Notes under the pieces: generated by a model
What the model saw: the letters and a program-made list of their open reading frames with translations, nothing else
Databases searched by the model: none
What the model was told of the DNA's origin: nothing
Part shown: piece by piece, positions 20,858-32,450 of the stretch
How the letters are laid out: every line of letters begins with the position of its first letter
Position numbering within the stretch: the stretch's first letter is position 1
Origin: Pseudeuparius sepicola
Taxonomy: Eukaryota > Arthropoda > Insecta > Coleoptera > Anthribidae
DNA: 64,000 nucleotides
Direction: 5' to 3'
Assembly (NCBI GenBank): GCA_963920635.1
Contig: OY987305.1
Coordinates: 23,336,876-23,400,875, forward strand
Program-made: the position numbers and the translations under genes

Positions 20858-21244
20858 CAGGGTTTTTCCGTATATTTTTCAACCCACCCTAGAACCTCCA
20901 TTTTTGATTCTAGAAAAAAACTTTTTATATTAAAGTTATAGGATTTTTTACGAGCCATTTGAATCTGTTAACAGATGAAACAAACGAACGTCGGAAAATT
21001 GAGAAAAATATATAAACTTTTGGATTTTTGAAATCTACTGGTTCTTCTGATTCCAACGATATATATATGTTACATATTTGCTCCACCCGCCTGCTCAGTA
21101 TTTCACGTTGCATAATTTGACTATATAGTGTAAGGATCAAGAGACCCATGGAAAAACAAATTTGTATTTATTCATAGATATTTTAATAACTTTATTAGAA
21201 CTTTACTAACAACAATAAAAATAAAATAATAAAGGGTTATATCT

Positions 21245-21890
21245 CGACGTATCCACCATTAACTTCGTAACATCTTGTGATATTGTTTTTCCATTTATTT
21301 AAGGCATTTCTAACGAATTGAGAGTCTTCCGTATTTAGTTAAAAAATCTCTACTTCTAATTTATTTCGAAGGCTATTGATATTTTCCGGTCTGTCATAAT
21401 ATATTTTGTTTTTTAAATATCCCCACAGAACACAGATATATATCCAAGGAAGGCAGGTCCGGGCTGTTTGCCGGCCATCTAATTGAACCATGTTTTCCTA
21501 TCCATGAATCATATTTGTCATTCAAATAATTTGTTACCGACCTGATGTTATGTGGGGCTGCCCCATCTTGTTGCCAAATTAATTGTTGGCGGTTCGGAAG
21601 ATGTTGCAGTAAGACTTCAATTTCGTCCTCAAGGTAATTTTTGTCTCTTTCTCCGGTTAAACTGCCGTCAAAAATAATCGGCCCCAAAACTCTATTTTCT
21701 AATATCCCACACCAAACGTTCAGTGATTGTCGCCCTTGGATTTTAACAGCTTGGTACTTATGTAGATTTTCTGTGTTCCAGTATCTTTTATTTTGCCTGT
21801 TACACATTCCGGCTGTTGTGAACGTAGCTTCGTCCGTAAAAATTATTTTATTTAGTAAGTCGGTAACAAATTATTTGAATGACAAATATA
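21245..21890 (-). pseudogene. Tc1/mariner-type transposase, C-terminal half
   Basis: The frame 21807-21394 contains LNVWCGILENRVLGPI, IWQQDGAAPHN (the second catalytic Asp region), YLNDKYDSWIGKHGSIRW and PANSPDL.SLDI (third catalytic region). After a frame change near 21420 the remainder (RPENINSLRNKLEVEIF, ending GYVEI) runs to about 21245. The N-terminal DNA-binding domain and the first Asp are absent. It belongs to the DDE family common in hemipteran genomes. Confidence 0.75.
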
Positions 21891-22150
21891 ATTAATTGAT
21901 AGGAAGACATGGTTCAATTAGATGGCTGGCAAACAGCCCGGACCAGCCTTCCTTGGATATGTGGAGATATTTAAAAAATAAAATATATTTTGAAAGACCG
22001 GGAAATATCAATACCCTTCGAAATAAATTAGAAGTAGGGATTTTTGAGCTAAATAGGGAAGACTCTCAATTCGTTAGAAATGCCTTAAATAAATGGAAAA
22101 ACAATATCACAAGATGTTACGAAGTTAATGGTGGATACGTCGAGATATAA
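21858..22150 (+). pseudogene. Inverted duplicate of the transposase C-terminus
   Basis: It repeats, on the opposite strand, the last 90 or so codons of the 21245-21890 transposase (GSIRWLANSPD.PSLDMW to NGGYVEI). It forms the inner right arm of the fold-back and would pair with the left arm in a transcript. Confidence 0.8.
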
Positions 22151-22322
22151 CCCTTTATTATTTTATTTTTCTTGTTGTCTTGATCTTGTTGTCTTGATCC
22201 TTACACTATATATTCTAATTATGCAACGTGAAATACTGAGCAGGCGGGTGGAGCAAATATGTAACATATATATATATCGTTGGAATCAGAAGAACCAGTA
22301 GATTTCAAAAATCCAAAAATAT

Positions 22323-22509
22323 ACAGGGTGTTCCGTTTAAAAAACAAAAGTTTATATATTTTTCTCAATTTTCCGACGTTCGTTTGTTTCATCTGTTAAC
22401 AGATTCAAATGGCTCGTAAAAAATCCTATAACTTTCACATAAAAAGTTTTTTTCTAGGATCAAAAATGGAGGTTCTAGGGTGGGTTGAAAAATATACGGA
22501 AAAACCCTG
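22323..22509. mobile_element. 187-bp mariner-type terminal module, same family as 16301-16484
   Basis: It runs from CAGGGTGTTCCGTTTAAAA to ..GGAAAAACCCTG and shares TTTGTTTCATCTGTTAACAG-like internal sequence with the 16301-16484 MITE. Confidence 0.7.
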
Positions 22510-22559
22510 TACATTTCACAACTGTGGCAATAAATAAACAGGAAATTTGATGAAAAATT

Positions 22560-22900
22560 TTGGCAAGTATGTAATGTCTATAAACTGCTATGTTTTGTAG
22601 GAAATGTATCTAAGACAAACCAACACCACATCATGTTTGAAAGCAAATAAAATACAGCCATTTAAGGCAATGTTTTTGCGTACATTAAAAGACGGTGATA
22701 TGGATAAAAGATTAGAGCATTGTTTGTGGGAACAAGAGGGATATTTAAATGATGACGGTTTCCTAAAAAATATATAATATTTACGGATGAAGCCACTTTT
22801 ACTACAAATATAGATTTTTTATATATATTTTTTCGTTTATGTGCTGTAGACCGAGGACACAGAAACATTCAAGAAAACCCTTTAGGTTTTCGATATAATT
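22560..22900 (+). pseudogene. Tc1/mariner-type transposase, middle fragment
   Basis: A frame with KANKIQPFKAMFLRTLKDGD..KRLEHCLWEQ is followed, after an in-frame stop, by sequence matching the first catalytic region (TDEATFTTN-like near 22785-22806). This is the part missing from the adjacent 21245-21890 fragment, in the opposite orientation. Probably a remnant of a related element. Confidence 0.45.
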
Positions 22901-24045
22901 TGTCAAGAAAAAGCCATCTTGTTTTTACATTTTCTATCGATTCTATAAGTTTTGCTGATAAAGGGTGACCCCGTATATTCCTTCTTGAAATGTAGCACTA
23001 CATTCCAATTTTCAATATCTTACTCTTGTTATTTTCGAATTATTATAGCATTAAGCCAATATAGGTACGGTAGACCGAGGCCAAAAGTAACCTTCAGGGA
23101 AAGTAACATCCCAAATATCTGTAAACAAACATAGATAACGGCGCATACATTGACCATGTTAGACTGGACACCGTTTAAAATAACTTAAGAGTGTTAAAGA
23201 AGGCGAATATGAAATCTATGAATGGATTTTTCATACAATCGTATGCTAAACGAGTTTTTGGCATTTCACTCTCAGTCGTCTGGATTCCCTACTATATCGG
23301 AGTGGATAGTAACGATAAAACAAAAGGCATACCAAGAAGAGAAGCGACTCTCTACTTGCGATGAGATCAGACTTTATAGGTAGATCCAGGGCTCTATAGA
23401 AGTATAATTTCTTTCTTTATTACGAGAATAATATGAAGTTACATAATAGCCTTGATGGCAGTTATACAATTAATAAAAAAATCTATGATAGAACACGTGA
23501 TAAGTGTCACCTTACACGAATTTTATGCGATATCAAATTTGGCGTACGGCCGACCGATCTCATGGGCAAGAAGGCTTTTGATGGACGTCTGAATTCGAAG
23601 AGCCGTTGGCTCGGGATTCGAACGCGGAGCGCCGGTCGAGTTCAACTTTCGTGTGGGGCCGCTAAGGGATATGGGACTCTCTATTTTAAAAAACGCCACG
23701 GGAGAAAAAACTTATTGGTGCGCCCATGCCCCTATAGTGATCTGCCCCGTTCCGGCTTAACAGGAAGAACGGAAAACTGAGTCCGTATAGAAAGGTATGG
23801 CGAGCCTTTTTTAAATACGATTACCTTCATCGTAAGATTTTTAGGTAGGTACTCTGAGAGAACTGTCGTAATATTCATAAATTTATATATTTTGCCGTTC
23901 TTAACATTTAAAGTTTAAGTAAACCATTTATTTTCTTAAATACACCATTATATTGTTTTGCCACAAACTTTATATCTCTATATTTACAACCACATCTCTA
24001 TTATAAACACTTGTTATTATTAAATAACTTGTAAACAGACATGGG
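22901..24045. other. No gene supported
   Basis: The stretch 23433-23780 is an open frame of 115 codons with unremarkable composition and no motif I know. The rest is AT-rich. No RNA gene is seen. Confidence 0.35.
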
Positions 24046-24049
24046 TATA

Positions 24050-24569
24050 TCCTCAGACTAATGAATAAAGGAGACGAATTTGTTTACAAATTTAAGTGAA
24101 TTGTTGACATGCATAGTTGTTTATTACTATCCCCATGTTTACAAATATTGGTCTTACTGACCTGCCCCAAACATGTTGTCACATTTAAGAGTAACAATAA
24201 CTAGGAATATCATAAATAAAACCGGCAATTTCTTTAGTAGATGCATTGAACGTAAAATTGCCCCCACTTATAAAATTCAGGCGGAACAGTAAAGTAAAGT
24301 AAAACGGTATTTGCTTAGTTTTACCAGAGAACAAACGCTAAAATCGAGTTTTTCGTGCGGTTCCAAGTTTAAAATATTTAAAAAATGGTAAAAATGTGCA
24401 TAAAGTGCAAGTTTCTTTCCTCTAAAGTGAATAAAGAGAATATTTCGTTCCATAGGTAGTGTTTGTAAATACATTTATCTCTTTCATAAAGTGAGAGGGT
24501 TCAGCTTACTGTTTACATCTGTATAACGACGCTATAATGCGGTGTCCCTTTTATTCATTAGTCTGAGGG
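24050..24569. mobile_element. 520-bp MITE with TATA target duplication
   Basis: The ends TCCTCAGACTAATGAATAAA and, reversed, CCCTCAGACTAATGAATAAA are flanked by TATA at 24046-24049 and 24570-24573. There is no coding capacity. Confidence 0.8.
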
Positions 24570-24573
24570 TATA

Positions 24574-25120
24574 TCAGGTACACGTCGCAGTACATTGTTG
24601 ATACATTATTATTATTACATTTATTTAGACCATGTCTTCAATAAAGTATCTGTGAAATCTGTGATAACAACTTGTGATAAACTTACTGTTTGATAATAAT
24701 TATTTCATGTAGGTATGTTTTAAAAATGCATGTTTCCACAAACACAAACAAAAACTAGTATTATAAACTTATAATATTATGCTATATTATTGAATAATTA
24801 AATTTGGTCAATTTTTTCCTTAGTGTTTTCTTTTGTAGTCTGCACTAATTTTTTTTCAATCACTCTGATTTTTAGACTACGTGGCGCTCAGTTTTTTTTT
24901 TCACCTCGAATCCACCCCTGTAGAACCGAGTAGCCAGAGTGGGGTTTTTCTTTTTGTTTATAACCAAGGAGAAGGAGCGTCACATGTAATAAACTTTATT
25001 TTAAAACACGAAACATTTTTGCGGTAAATACTTCAATCGTCAATAAATTCTACAATTTATACCAATAAATTGTACGACTTATTGGGGGAAAATTGGTATT
25101 TGTCAAACAGGCTTTAATAA
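24574..25120. other. No gene supported
   Basis: AT-rich intergenic sequence. I see no repeat structure of note. Confidence 0.35.
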
Positions 25121-26662
25121 ATGGAGTATTATGCGTAGGGCTCTTGTAAATCTGCCGTAGTTTCAGCATTGCTACAACTGGGCCTTCCTCAAGTTGGTGG
25201 CACTCCGAGGTCGGTACTTGTTATAGAAAAACTCTTTGTGCACGAAAAACATATTCCCTTAACAATATTTGTTTAAGTTAGGGGACAATCCAACATCTAG
25301 CATAATATTGTCCCTATGATCAATTTTGACTGGTTGCCGAAGAACAGAAACCGAAAATACGTTAACTTTCTTAGATTCATTTGTTTCCTCGTTGCCAAAT
25401 AAGTTTTAAGTTACTTTTTTTTTATTTTTCCAAACTCAGCTGTCTGTGTTTGAAAGTTCGTAGATTCTCTGACAGAAGGAGAATTTGTTTGAGGCACAAC
25501 ATTTTCCCTTTCTTTATCCTTGCGCGCTGTTGTCTTTTTGTTCCCAGATAACGCCTTCTATATTAAAAACAAGAACAAGAACAAAAATTATGTATTTAAA
25601 TACAAAATAAATACAAATAAACAATTTTAGCTTACAGTAATTTTCCTTGCTGTTTTAAACTTAGCTTCTGGCAAACTTGACACATTTCTTGATTCTTGCT
25701 TATCGAGTTTTGATTCTTAATCAACGCTTTTTGACTAACTGGCTTCCTTACTGTTACTTTCAACTTATTTTAATCGGTTTGAGACAGGGATTTTTTCTTC
25801 CGTTTTTATTTTCTTTCCTTTTCTTTTTCTTCTTATTGACTTTTTTTCATTTTTCTCCATTGTGTCCCGGTTAAAACATATGGCATTATTTTGACATCAC
25901 TAGTGCCTTTTCCTTTAGGAGCTTTTGGCCAAACCAAAATATTTTTGATATTCTCTTTATCACTATTATTTAATACATTATTATTATCTGAGGTAGGATT
26001 TTCTGCTATTACAACGTAGGGAATATCTTGCTTTTTAAGAGTTCTTTCTCAGAAAGTAACTGGGCATCTATATAAAATCTCATAATCTCATCACATATAT
26101 TATAGTCCGTTTCATCATCTTTGGTTATAACATCATGATTTTCTTTGGTTCCATTTAATTCGATATCTTCAATTGTCAGTCCATTTCCATGCAAACCACT
26201 ATTTATTTCTTTGGCACCTTCAAAAACTGTAATATCTTCCCTCCCAACTTTATGTAGTAATGCCAGATCTTCACAGTTTAACCGTTTTTCTTCGTCCATC
26301 ATTTCTGGTGGTTTACGTTTACACCCAGTTTTTTGAAACTGTTCTAAAGATATTGTTTTTGTATTCTCTATCTCCATGTTATTAAGCTCAGCTTCTCTTT
26401 CAGTTCCAAGCAAGGTTCCATGGCATTGGGTATAATCTATATTATCAGGATTGAATGGGAATAATCCTGTCACTTTAAATCTATCTATTATGGTGTTTGA
26501 TTTTGCATATTCATCAGTCACTCTCTTGAGAATAGGAGTTATTTTTTCTTTTATTAATGTATCGATAATAATATGATCTCTCCTCCGTTCCAGGGCAGCT
26601 TTTTTCCAATCAACTTTTATGAGCTTCAAAGCTTTTTTAACTTTATTAACTTTTAACACCAC
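25120..26662 (-). pseudogene. pogo/Tigger-type (jerky-like) transposase remnant
   Basis: The 217-codon frame 26662-26009 has VTGLFPFNPDNIDYTQC near residue 65, the diagnostic motif at the end of the DDE domain of pogo/Tigger-like transposases. It is followed by the acidic linker typical of insect jerky-like proteins. In a second frame after a change near 26010 the minus strand continues with ILVWPKAPKGKG near 25930 and a Lys-rich stretch, again as in this family. Low-complexity coding sequence may reach about 25120. The N-terminal CENP-B-type DNA-binding domain and catalytic aspartates are missing upstream, where a palindrome lies at 26759. Confidence 0.6.
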
Positions 26663-26758
26663 GTATATCGAAAAACGAAGAATATTTGGTCACATGTTTA
26701 TATGGCCTTTTGTTATTAGAAGTTGCTGAGTATCACCACCCCGAAATATTTTATCGTA

Positions 26759-26917
26759 CTTACAGTTTGTTCAGCGAATGTTCGGCCCCACGTCACAACT
26801 CCCGTCCTTGTCTGACTCGTGAATATACCACCAATATCCATCGTATATTCACGAGTAAGACAAGGACGGGAGTTGTGACGTAGGGCCGAACATTCGCTGA
26901 ACAAATTGTAAGTTACG
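26759..26917. mobile_element. 160-bp palindrome
   Basis: The arms, near 26760-26835 and 26850-26917, contain TTTGTTCAGCGAATGTTCGG and its inverse with very few mismatches, separated by about 15 bp. It could fold into a long hairpin. Confidence 0.85.
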
Positions 26918-27139
26918 CTCTGTACAATACTAAATCATAACAAATATTTTTCTATGTGCACTGGATGATGCCGTTTCCAGTGCCGGTTCTGCCACACAAG
27001 TTTTGTTCAAAATTAATATTGTATAGTAAAAGATAAAACGATCGTACTCACTTCGTACTTCCTTGGGAAAAATACAATTTTGAAGTTGCACATGACGGCG
27101 CGGCGGCCGCGGCGTTGCCGGATAACGAGATCGTCTGCG

Positions 27140-27545
27140 TTAAGGGGGCATTATCACACATAGTGCCAACCCAAGTGTGTTTTTAGTGTTTGTTTTTAAA
27201 ATTAGTAGGTCTTCCAAAAAACCAATGCTCAACTCAAATTCTACATTATATTGCGCATATTTAGACAAAAAATCAGCAAAATCTGATGTTTCGTTTGCGA
27301 AAACAATATACCTGAAATGTATTTTCTTCTTCTTCTCTAATAAAAAATTACCAGAACCTTTAGGTATATTGTTTTTCCAAACGAGCCATCAGATTTGGCT
27401 GATTTTTTGTCCAAATATGCCCAATATAATGCAGTATTTGAGTTGGGCATTGGTTTTTTTGAAAAATATAATGATTTTCAAAATAAACACAAAAAACTCA
27501 CTTGGGTTGGTAGTATTTAATGCCATGTGTGTTTATGCCACCTTA
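27140..27545. mobile_element. 405-bp palindromic element
   Basis: The left arm starts TAAGGGGGCATTATCACACA and contains CCAACCCAAGTG; the right arm ends with the inverse. The interior arms match through ACCAATGCTCAACTCAAAT and AAAAAATCAGC.AAATCTGATG. There is no coding content. Confidence 0.8.
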
Positions 27546-27578
27546 ATTGATATTTTACGAACTTCCACTATTAATATA

Positions 27579-29068
27579 CAGGGTGAGTTTTATTCTTTGC
27601 CCACTATGGGAAACTAGCAGAGCTAGAACAAAGGTTAAATGGGGAAAGAATTGCAGTTTTGAATGCTCAATCTAATGCCCCTTTTGGATTTTAAAAAAGT
27701 TCATGGCTCACTAGATATTTCGAAAAGAGTTATTTGTTGCTATTTCATCAGATCTCTACTGTAGCTCCGTTATTTCTGATTATACAGAAAAACTGTAGAG
27801 TCAAAAATTGTAGATAATTTTGGGCATAATAAGATAATCTAATCTAATCCAGTTTTTTTATGTTGTTTGTGATTTTTGAGATATGACATAAACTTGTGTT
27901 TTTTTAAATGTAAATCATAGTTGGCTGTGGCGTTATAAAATCGCCCATTTTTTTAACTTTCCAAAGATATAATACTCGGCATAGTTAATATAAAAAATAA
28001 AAGAGCTATGGCTAATTTTCTGATTTTTTTTTTAATTTTCACATAGTCAGCCATGGAATATTTTCATAATTACGTTCTATTTCATAATTAGACATACTTT
28101 CCAATATTTTGTTTTTAGCTGGTAACAAAATAAAACAAAAATTTAAAAATTCAAATTAATATTATTTTAAAAGGCCTCCTTTTAAAATAAAAAAGGTGTT
28201 CAAACAATCCACCATTGTTATTTATGCAAATATTGCATCTTTTAAAACTAAATTTGTCACATTTCTTAGAGAGCGTCTGTCAATACTGGCAATTGCTTCT
28301 AAAACAGCTGCTCTTAATTCAACAATTGTCTCATACTTTATTTTGTACTGTTCCCCACAAAAAGAAATCCAAAACAGACAAATCGGGGGATCGGGGCTGC
28401 AGGAAATAGGTCTATTTCTCCCTATCCAACTATTTGGATAGAGCTGATCTAGGTAATTTATTACGGGCAAATAATTATGAAGTGGAGCTCCATCATGATA
28501 ATTTTTGTTTTATTTTGTTCCATTTTGTTACCAGCTAAAAATAAAATATTTGAAAGTTTGAAGTATGTCTTATAAAATAGAACGTAATTCATGGCTGACT
28601 ATGTGAAAATTAAAAAAAAAAAACAGAAAATTAGCCATAGCTATTTTATTTTTTATAATAACTATGCCGAGTATTATATTTTTGGAAAGCTCAAAAAATG
28701 GCCGATTTGATAAGGCCACAGACAACTATGATTTACATTTAAAAAAACGCAAGTTTATATCATATCTCAAAAATCACAAACAACATAAAAAATTGGATCT
28801 GATTATCTTATTAAGCCCCAAAATTATCTACAATTTTTGTCTCTACATTTTCTCTGTATAATCAGAAATAACGGAGCTACAGAGATCTGATGAAATAGCA
28901 AAAAATCACTCTTTTCAAAATATCTAGTGAGCCATGAACTTTTTTAAAAATCCAAAAGGGGCATTAGATTGAGCATTCAAAACTGTAATTCTTTCCCCAT
29001 TTTACCTTTGTTTTAGCTCTGATAGTTTCCGTGATCCCCATAGTGGGCATCGAAAAAAACTCACCCTG
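27579..29068. mobile_element. 1.5-kb mariner-type fold-back
   Basis: TA flanks both ends (27577-27578, 29069-29070). The ends are CAGGGTGAGTTTTATTCTTT and its inverse, and the arms match for about 550 bp each. A remnant of transposase lies in the central part. Confidence 0.85.
28222..28470 (-). pseudogene. mariner-type transposase fragment
   Basis: The 82-codon frame has YLDQLYPNSWIGRNRPISCS, resembling the segment before the third catalytic residue, then a degenerate P..FWISFCG that corresponds to the usual LDFFLWG block, then TIVELRAAVLEAI. It lies at the centre of the 27579-29068 fold-back. Confidence 0.6.
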
Positions 29069-29189
29069 TATATAAAAGATGAAGACACAAGTCGCATAGG
29101 CAATCATTTTAATGTCAGAACAATATTTAAAACCAAAAATACATTAATATCGATGCTAGTTAAAACGAAACCCTTTAATGAGGTACGAA

Positions 29190-29700
29190 GTTAAAAAAAT
29201 TGCAGTTTTAAAATTTCTTGTGAATGTGGAAACTTCCATGTTAGGGAGGCTTGCAGGCCATTTAAGGTTCGTTTAAAAGAACATAAAAATTATATCAGAC
29301 AAATTTCAAAGTTAAAAATATGTGAGCACTCAATAATAATCATAGAATTTTGTGGGATAGGTCCCAACCAATTCTCAAAGAAGGAGTAGCAAATAGGCGA
29401 ATAATTAAGAAATCAGCATTTATTTTAGGAAACACGGACAACTGTGTTGCTGAATGTTCAGTGTCATTTGTTATTCTGTCACTTCATTTTGACCTGACCT
29501 TATCTTGGAGAAAGGAAGAAGATTAATTCTCCCAAAGATCAGAAAACAAGGTTGTTGAAGTTATTTTTTCAGTTATACTTGGAAAGTTTCGTTGATTTAC
29601 TGTTAAGCATTAATGAATTTTCCTGGCAACTTGAAAAAGTTGTCTTTTAATCAGTTTAGTTCAGGTTCTGTGGCGAAAAACCTAATTAAAAATTAAATGG
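29190..29700 (+). mobile_element. Penelope-like element, 3' end with GIY-YIG-type remnant
   Basis: Frames in this stretch contain CECGNFHVREACRPFKVRLKEH and, after a frame change, RRIIKKSAFILGNTDNCVAECSV. This resembles the C-terminal GIY-YIG endonuclease region of Penelope-like retroelements. The following noncoding block (GAGAAAGGAAGAAGATTAAT to AAAAATTAAATGGATC) recurs at 39180-39385. It is heavily 5' truncated. Confidence 0.5.
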
Positions 29701-30295
29701 ATCTGTTTGCGCCACAAAGAAATTTCCGGCGATTTATTTCTTAAGAAAATTTTGCCAATAATATATTTTGTGTGGGGTTTAGATGTTTGGCCGCGAATTG
29801 ATTGGACAAAGACACACCCTTTTTCGTATAAATAAGTACTTAATTTCTGATGCACATTTTCTTTGTTGCAGATGTACAGCAACACCACAAGCCCCGCATT
29901 AATCCTATTCCAGGTAAGTAAATTAAGTAATAACACTTCCAAGGCAATTTGTAATAGCCTGTCGTGTTTCCCTGGTTATTAGTCGAATTGATTAATAATA
30001 GAAAATAAAAATACTAGGTAACTGGCCCCGAACACGGCATGTGGACATCAGTTTCGGCATAAATTAAACGCCTCGTATTCATTACGTTTTGTTTCGGTCA
30101 CACACAATGAGATTCCTACAAAGATTTTCACCAGGAGAATTTAAAATCTCTTATTTGCTAAATGTAACCTAGTAGATGGTGGCTTCTTTTCCCGTGCCTA
30201 ATAAGAGTGTTTTAAGCCTGTCAGTTGTCAAAATAGCGTCTAGTCTAACTTTCACATAAATGTGGGTGGGGAAATACTACTCAATTTAGAATATA
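29701..30295. other. No gene confirmed; possible micro-exon at 29872-29913
   Basis: A 42-nt open segment at 29872-29913 is bracketed by TTTTCTTTGTTGCAG and GTAAGTAA, a textbook acceptor and donor. TATAAATA lies 40-50 bp upstream of it. I could not find partner exons, so this is a candidate only. Confidence 0.25.
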
Positions 30296-30420
30296 CAGGG
30301 TATCACAGTTGTAAACCACAATTTTGACATAAACGATAGAAATTTGATTTTTAACAAAAAAGTTGTGAACATGGGTCCGGAAACGCTTAATAAAAAATAT
30401 ACCGAGTGTTAAAGTTTATT
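30296..30420. mobile_element. Solitary mariner-type terminus
   Basis: TATACAGGGTATCACAGTTGT begins a block typical of CAGGGT-ended elements. No matching inverse end is seen downstream. Confidence 0.3.
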
Positions 30421-31029
30421 TTTTTAAGGACTTTTTTTAATATTATTTCAAAAATGAAAAATTATGTTGACTTAAAATTTGGTATACAGTCTGAGGATCT
30501 AAAATACAAGAAACTGAACAAACAGTTACACAGTGACAAATTAATAATATAAACTTATAAATATTAACTATACATTGCCTTTAGACATGTCTGAAGTACA
30601 TTTTTCTTTATTACAAAAAATCGTTTTCTTCATTACACGGACGAAGGCAATCAAACAGCAGGAACGATAATATTTTTTTCTTGAAATCGGCATTAAAATG
30701 TCCCAAAATCGTCATTAAAAGCACAGAAATCGTACAATAATGTAGCCCATTATTGTACGATTTTTTCAATAAGTAGGCCTTGGCGAGATGTAAACATCAA
30801 ACGTCAGACGCGGAGAAATCGCCCGTCAAAAGTGACCAAATATTCAAAACCCGGCCGATAAAGGCTCATTTAACTTTTCGTACACATTGTGAAATTGTTT
30901 CCTATAGAAGCGCAATCCTTCAGTATACATATTTTAGTAAGTTTGAAAATCAATAGATTTGTTGTGTAGGCTGCACAAGAAGCAGCAGTTTGGTTTTTCT
31001 GTCAGAAGGTGCCGTACATCATTATACTT
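30421..31029. other. Inverted-repeat rich intergenic DNA
   Basis: AATATTTTTTTCTTGAAATCGG near 30670 reappears inverted near 31137, and a perfect 16-bp hairpin lies at 30727-30763. No coding frame is supported. Confidence 0.35.
30727..30763. repeat. Perfect 16-bp stem, 5-nt loop hairpin
   Basis: AAATCGTACAATAATG and its exact inverse are separated by TAGCC. The T-run after it is the only terminator-like feature, but in insect DNA it is more likely a fold-back relic. Confidence 0.8.
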
Positions 31030-31105
31030 GTCCTAGGTAGAGCGATCGGTAAAGTCAAGCAACGCCGCGCGTAGTCGGTTCGTGGACGGGTGATCCCTTA
31101 TTATT
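31030..31105 (+). ncRNA. 5S-rRNA-like SINE head fragment
   Basis: GTAAAGTCAAGCAACGCCGC followed by GTCGGTTCGTGGACGGGTGA resembles the internal promoter half of 5S rRNA (box A, intermediate element, box C order) with several changes. This is the hallmark of 5S-derived SINEs (SINE3-like). A complete 5S gene is not present. Confidence 0.4.
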
Positions 31106-31157
31106 ATTTTCTTGCCTAATAAAACATTTTTTTTCCGATTTCAAGAAAAATATAATA

Positions 31158-31276
31158 TGTACCTCGGCACTGAAGTTCTTTTTATGACTCATGTGGTTTA
31201 TTTGCCTCGGCCAGAGGCCTCAGCAACTAAACTCCACATGAGTCATAAAAAGTTGAACTTCAGTGCCTTGGTACAT
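31158..31276. repeat. 119-bp palindrome
   Basis: ATGTACCTCGGCACTGAAGT and ACTTCAGTGCCTTGGTACAT are the ends. The arms continue through ACTCATGTGG and its inverse, leaving a centre of about 30 bp. Confidence 0.8.
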
Positions 31277-31412
31277 AAATAACTATTATACGAGAGAGCA
31301 GCACAGGTGCATCATACATGTTATTAAATATGTTGTGAATTATGAGTATTTTTGCAATATTTTTCTTCGTGGGTAACGTCTTTGTTTTAAATTCTTTTTG
31401 CTGACATTCATA

Positions 31413-31893
31413 ATGTACAGTGTGTTCACGGATTGAGTTGACAAGAGGAGAAGCTTTTTTATTTTTACTTTATCGAAAAATGTCACTCTTTTTAGAAAAA
31501 GTTCCGCTTCCAGAAAAAACATTATATAAAAATCTTAGATCAGATGCACATAAATTAAGAAAACACGAAAATATTCAAAAGAGAAGTACCACTATTTATT
31601 ATTATACACTTTTTTATAAAACTAATCTATTTACAACCTTACATAAAGCCCGAACACAAATTGCCAATACAAAATTAAACATTTTCGAATACTTTTCGAA
31701 TGATTTGTGGCTCAGTCAGTTCATGTATTGCTTCCCGTATACGCTCTTTTAATACTTTTATACCATGCGGCTGATTATTCAAATAAACCTTTTGTTTTAC
31801 TGTACCCCAAAGAAAAAACGCTAGGGGTGTTAAGGTCCGGTGACCTAGCAGGATAATGGGTGAGGCCAAATCTTCCCACCCACCTGTCATCAA
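31413..31893 (-). pseudogene. mariner-type transposase C-terminal fragment
   Basis: The 72-codon frame 31893-31675 reads LASPIILLGHRTLTPLAFFLWG then VKQKVYLNN, LKERIREAI, matching the end of the DDE domain (SPDLTPLDFFLWG in intact relatives, here mutated). TACAGTGTGTTCAC near 31416 could be the adjacent terminus. Confidence 0.55.
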
Positions 31894-31974
31894 AATGATT
31901 TGTTAACCATTGTTTTTATTATTTATTTTTTATTTGATTTTTTATTTATTGGCTTTTTTAACATTTTTTAGAAT

Positions 31975-32023
31975 ATTAAAAACAAATTTATTTATTTATT
32001 TATTTATTTATTTACTTTCATAA
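31975..32023. repeat. (TTTA)n microsatellite
   Basis: Roughly ten TTTA units, with related degenerate repeats to the left from about 31917. Confidence 0.8.
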
Positions 32024-32192
32024 CTATTACAAAGGTGTAAATAGAATCCAGGTCTCTCTCTATCAATAAGCAGTCCTCCAGACATGTAACCTTACGAAAC
32101 AATAGTTTCAAATCATCTGCATACAATAGGAATTGTGAATGAAACACAAATATCACATACAAAAGTCGGCCAAGTATAGAACCTTGAGTCAC
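32004..32192 (-). pseudogene. Non-LTR reverse transcriptase scrap (Jockey-type)
   Basis: Within 62 codons, TQGSILGRLLYVIF is followed by FLLYADDLKLLFRKV and then DCLLIERDLDSIYTF. These are the RT motif with the catalytic YADD and its neighbouring block, with about ten residues missing between them. Both ends are lost. Confidence 0.65.
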
Positions 32193-32204
32193 CCTCGAAG
32201 TGAC

Positions 32205-32450
32205 AGCAAATTTCTTCGATAAGCGGCAGTGCTCGTCTCAAATTGAGAGCCTCTTCACGCCACGGCACAATATTCATGGCAAATTGAGGACGGAAGCCAC
32301 AGTCTTGGGCCCTTGAGTCTATTCAAGCCCCGACACAAGATCCGTGGCAAATGAAGAGCGGCACAAAGTAGGCCTGCATCCTCGAGGCTCTTCAACCTCT
32401 GACATACGATCCGTGGCAAATTGAGGGTGGCAAGCCGTTGACAAAGATGA
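32205..32450. repeat. Degenerate tandem repeat, about 80-bp period, three units
   Basis: Variants of GCTCTTCAA...GACA.GATCCGTGGCAAATTGAGG occur near 32250, 32325 and 32395. Function unknown. Confidence 0.5.

Larger units (their letters stand above)
20858..22509. mobile_element. 1.65-kb mariner-type fold-back with inverted transposase halves
   Basis: TA flanks 20858 and 22509. The arms (20858 to about 21541 and about 21858-22509) are inverted copies of roughly 650 bp. Each arm ends in GTTAATGGTGGATACGTCGA-type sequence encoding the C-terminus of a transposase. The right arm also carries an intact CAGGGTGTTCCG terminus at 22323 that is lost from the left arm by a deletion of about 30 bp. Confidence 0.85.

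Noticed and set aside
23433..23780. 115-codon plus-strand frame
   Set aside because: No motif, biased composition or context supports coding. Left as unannotated sequence.
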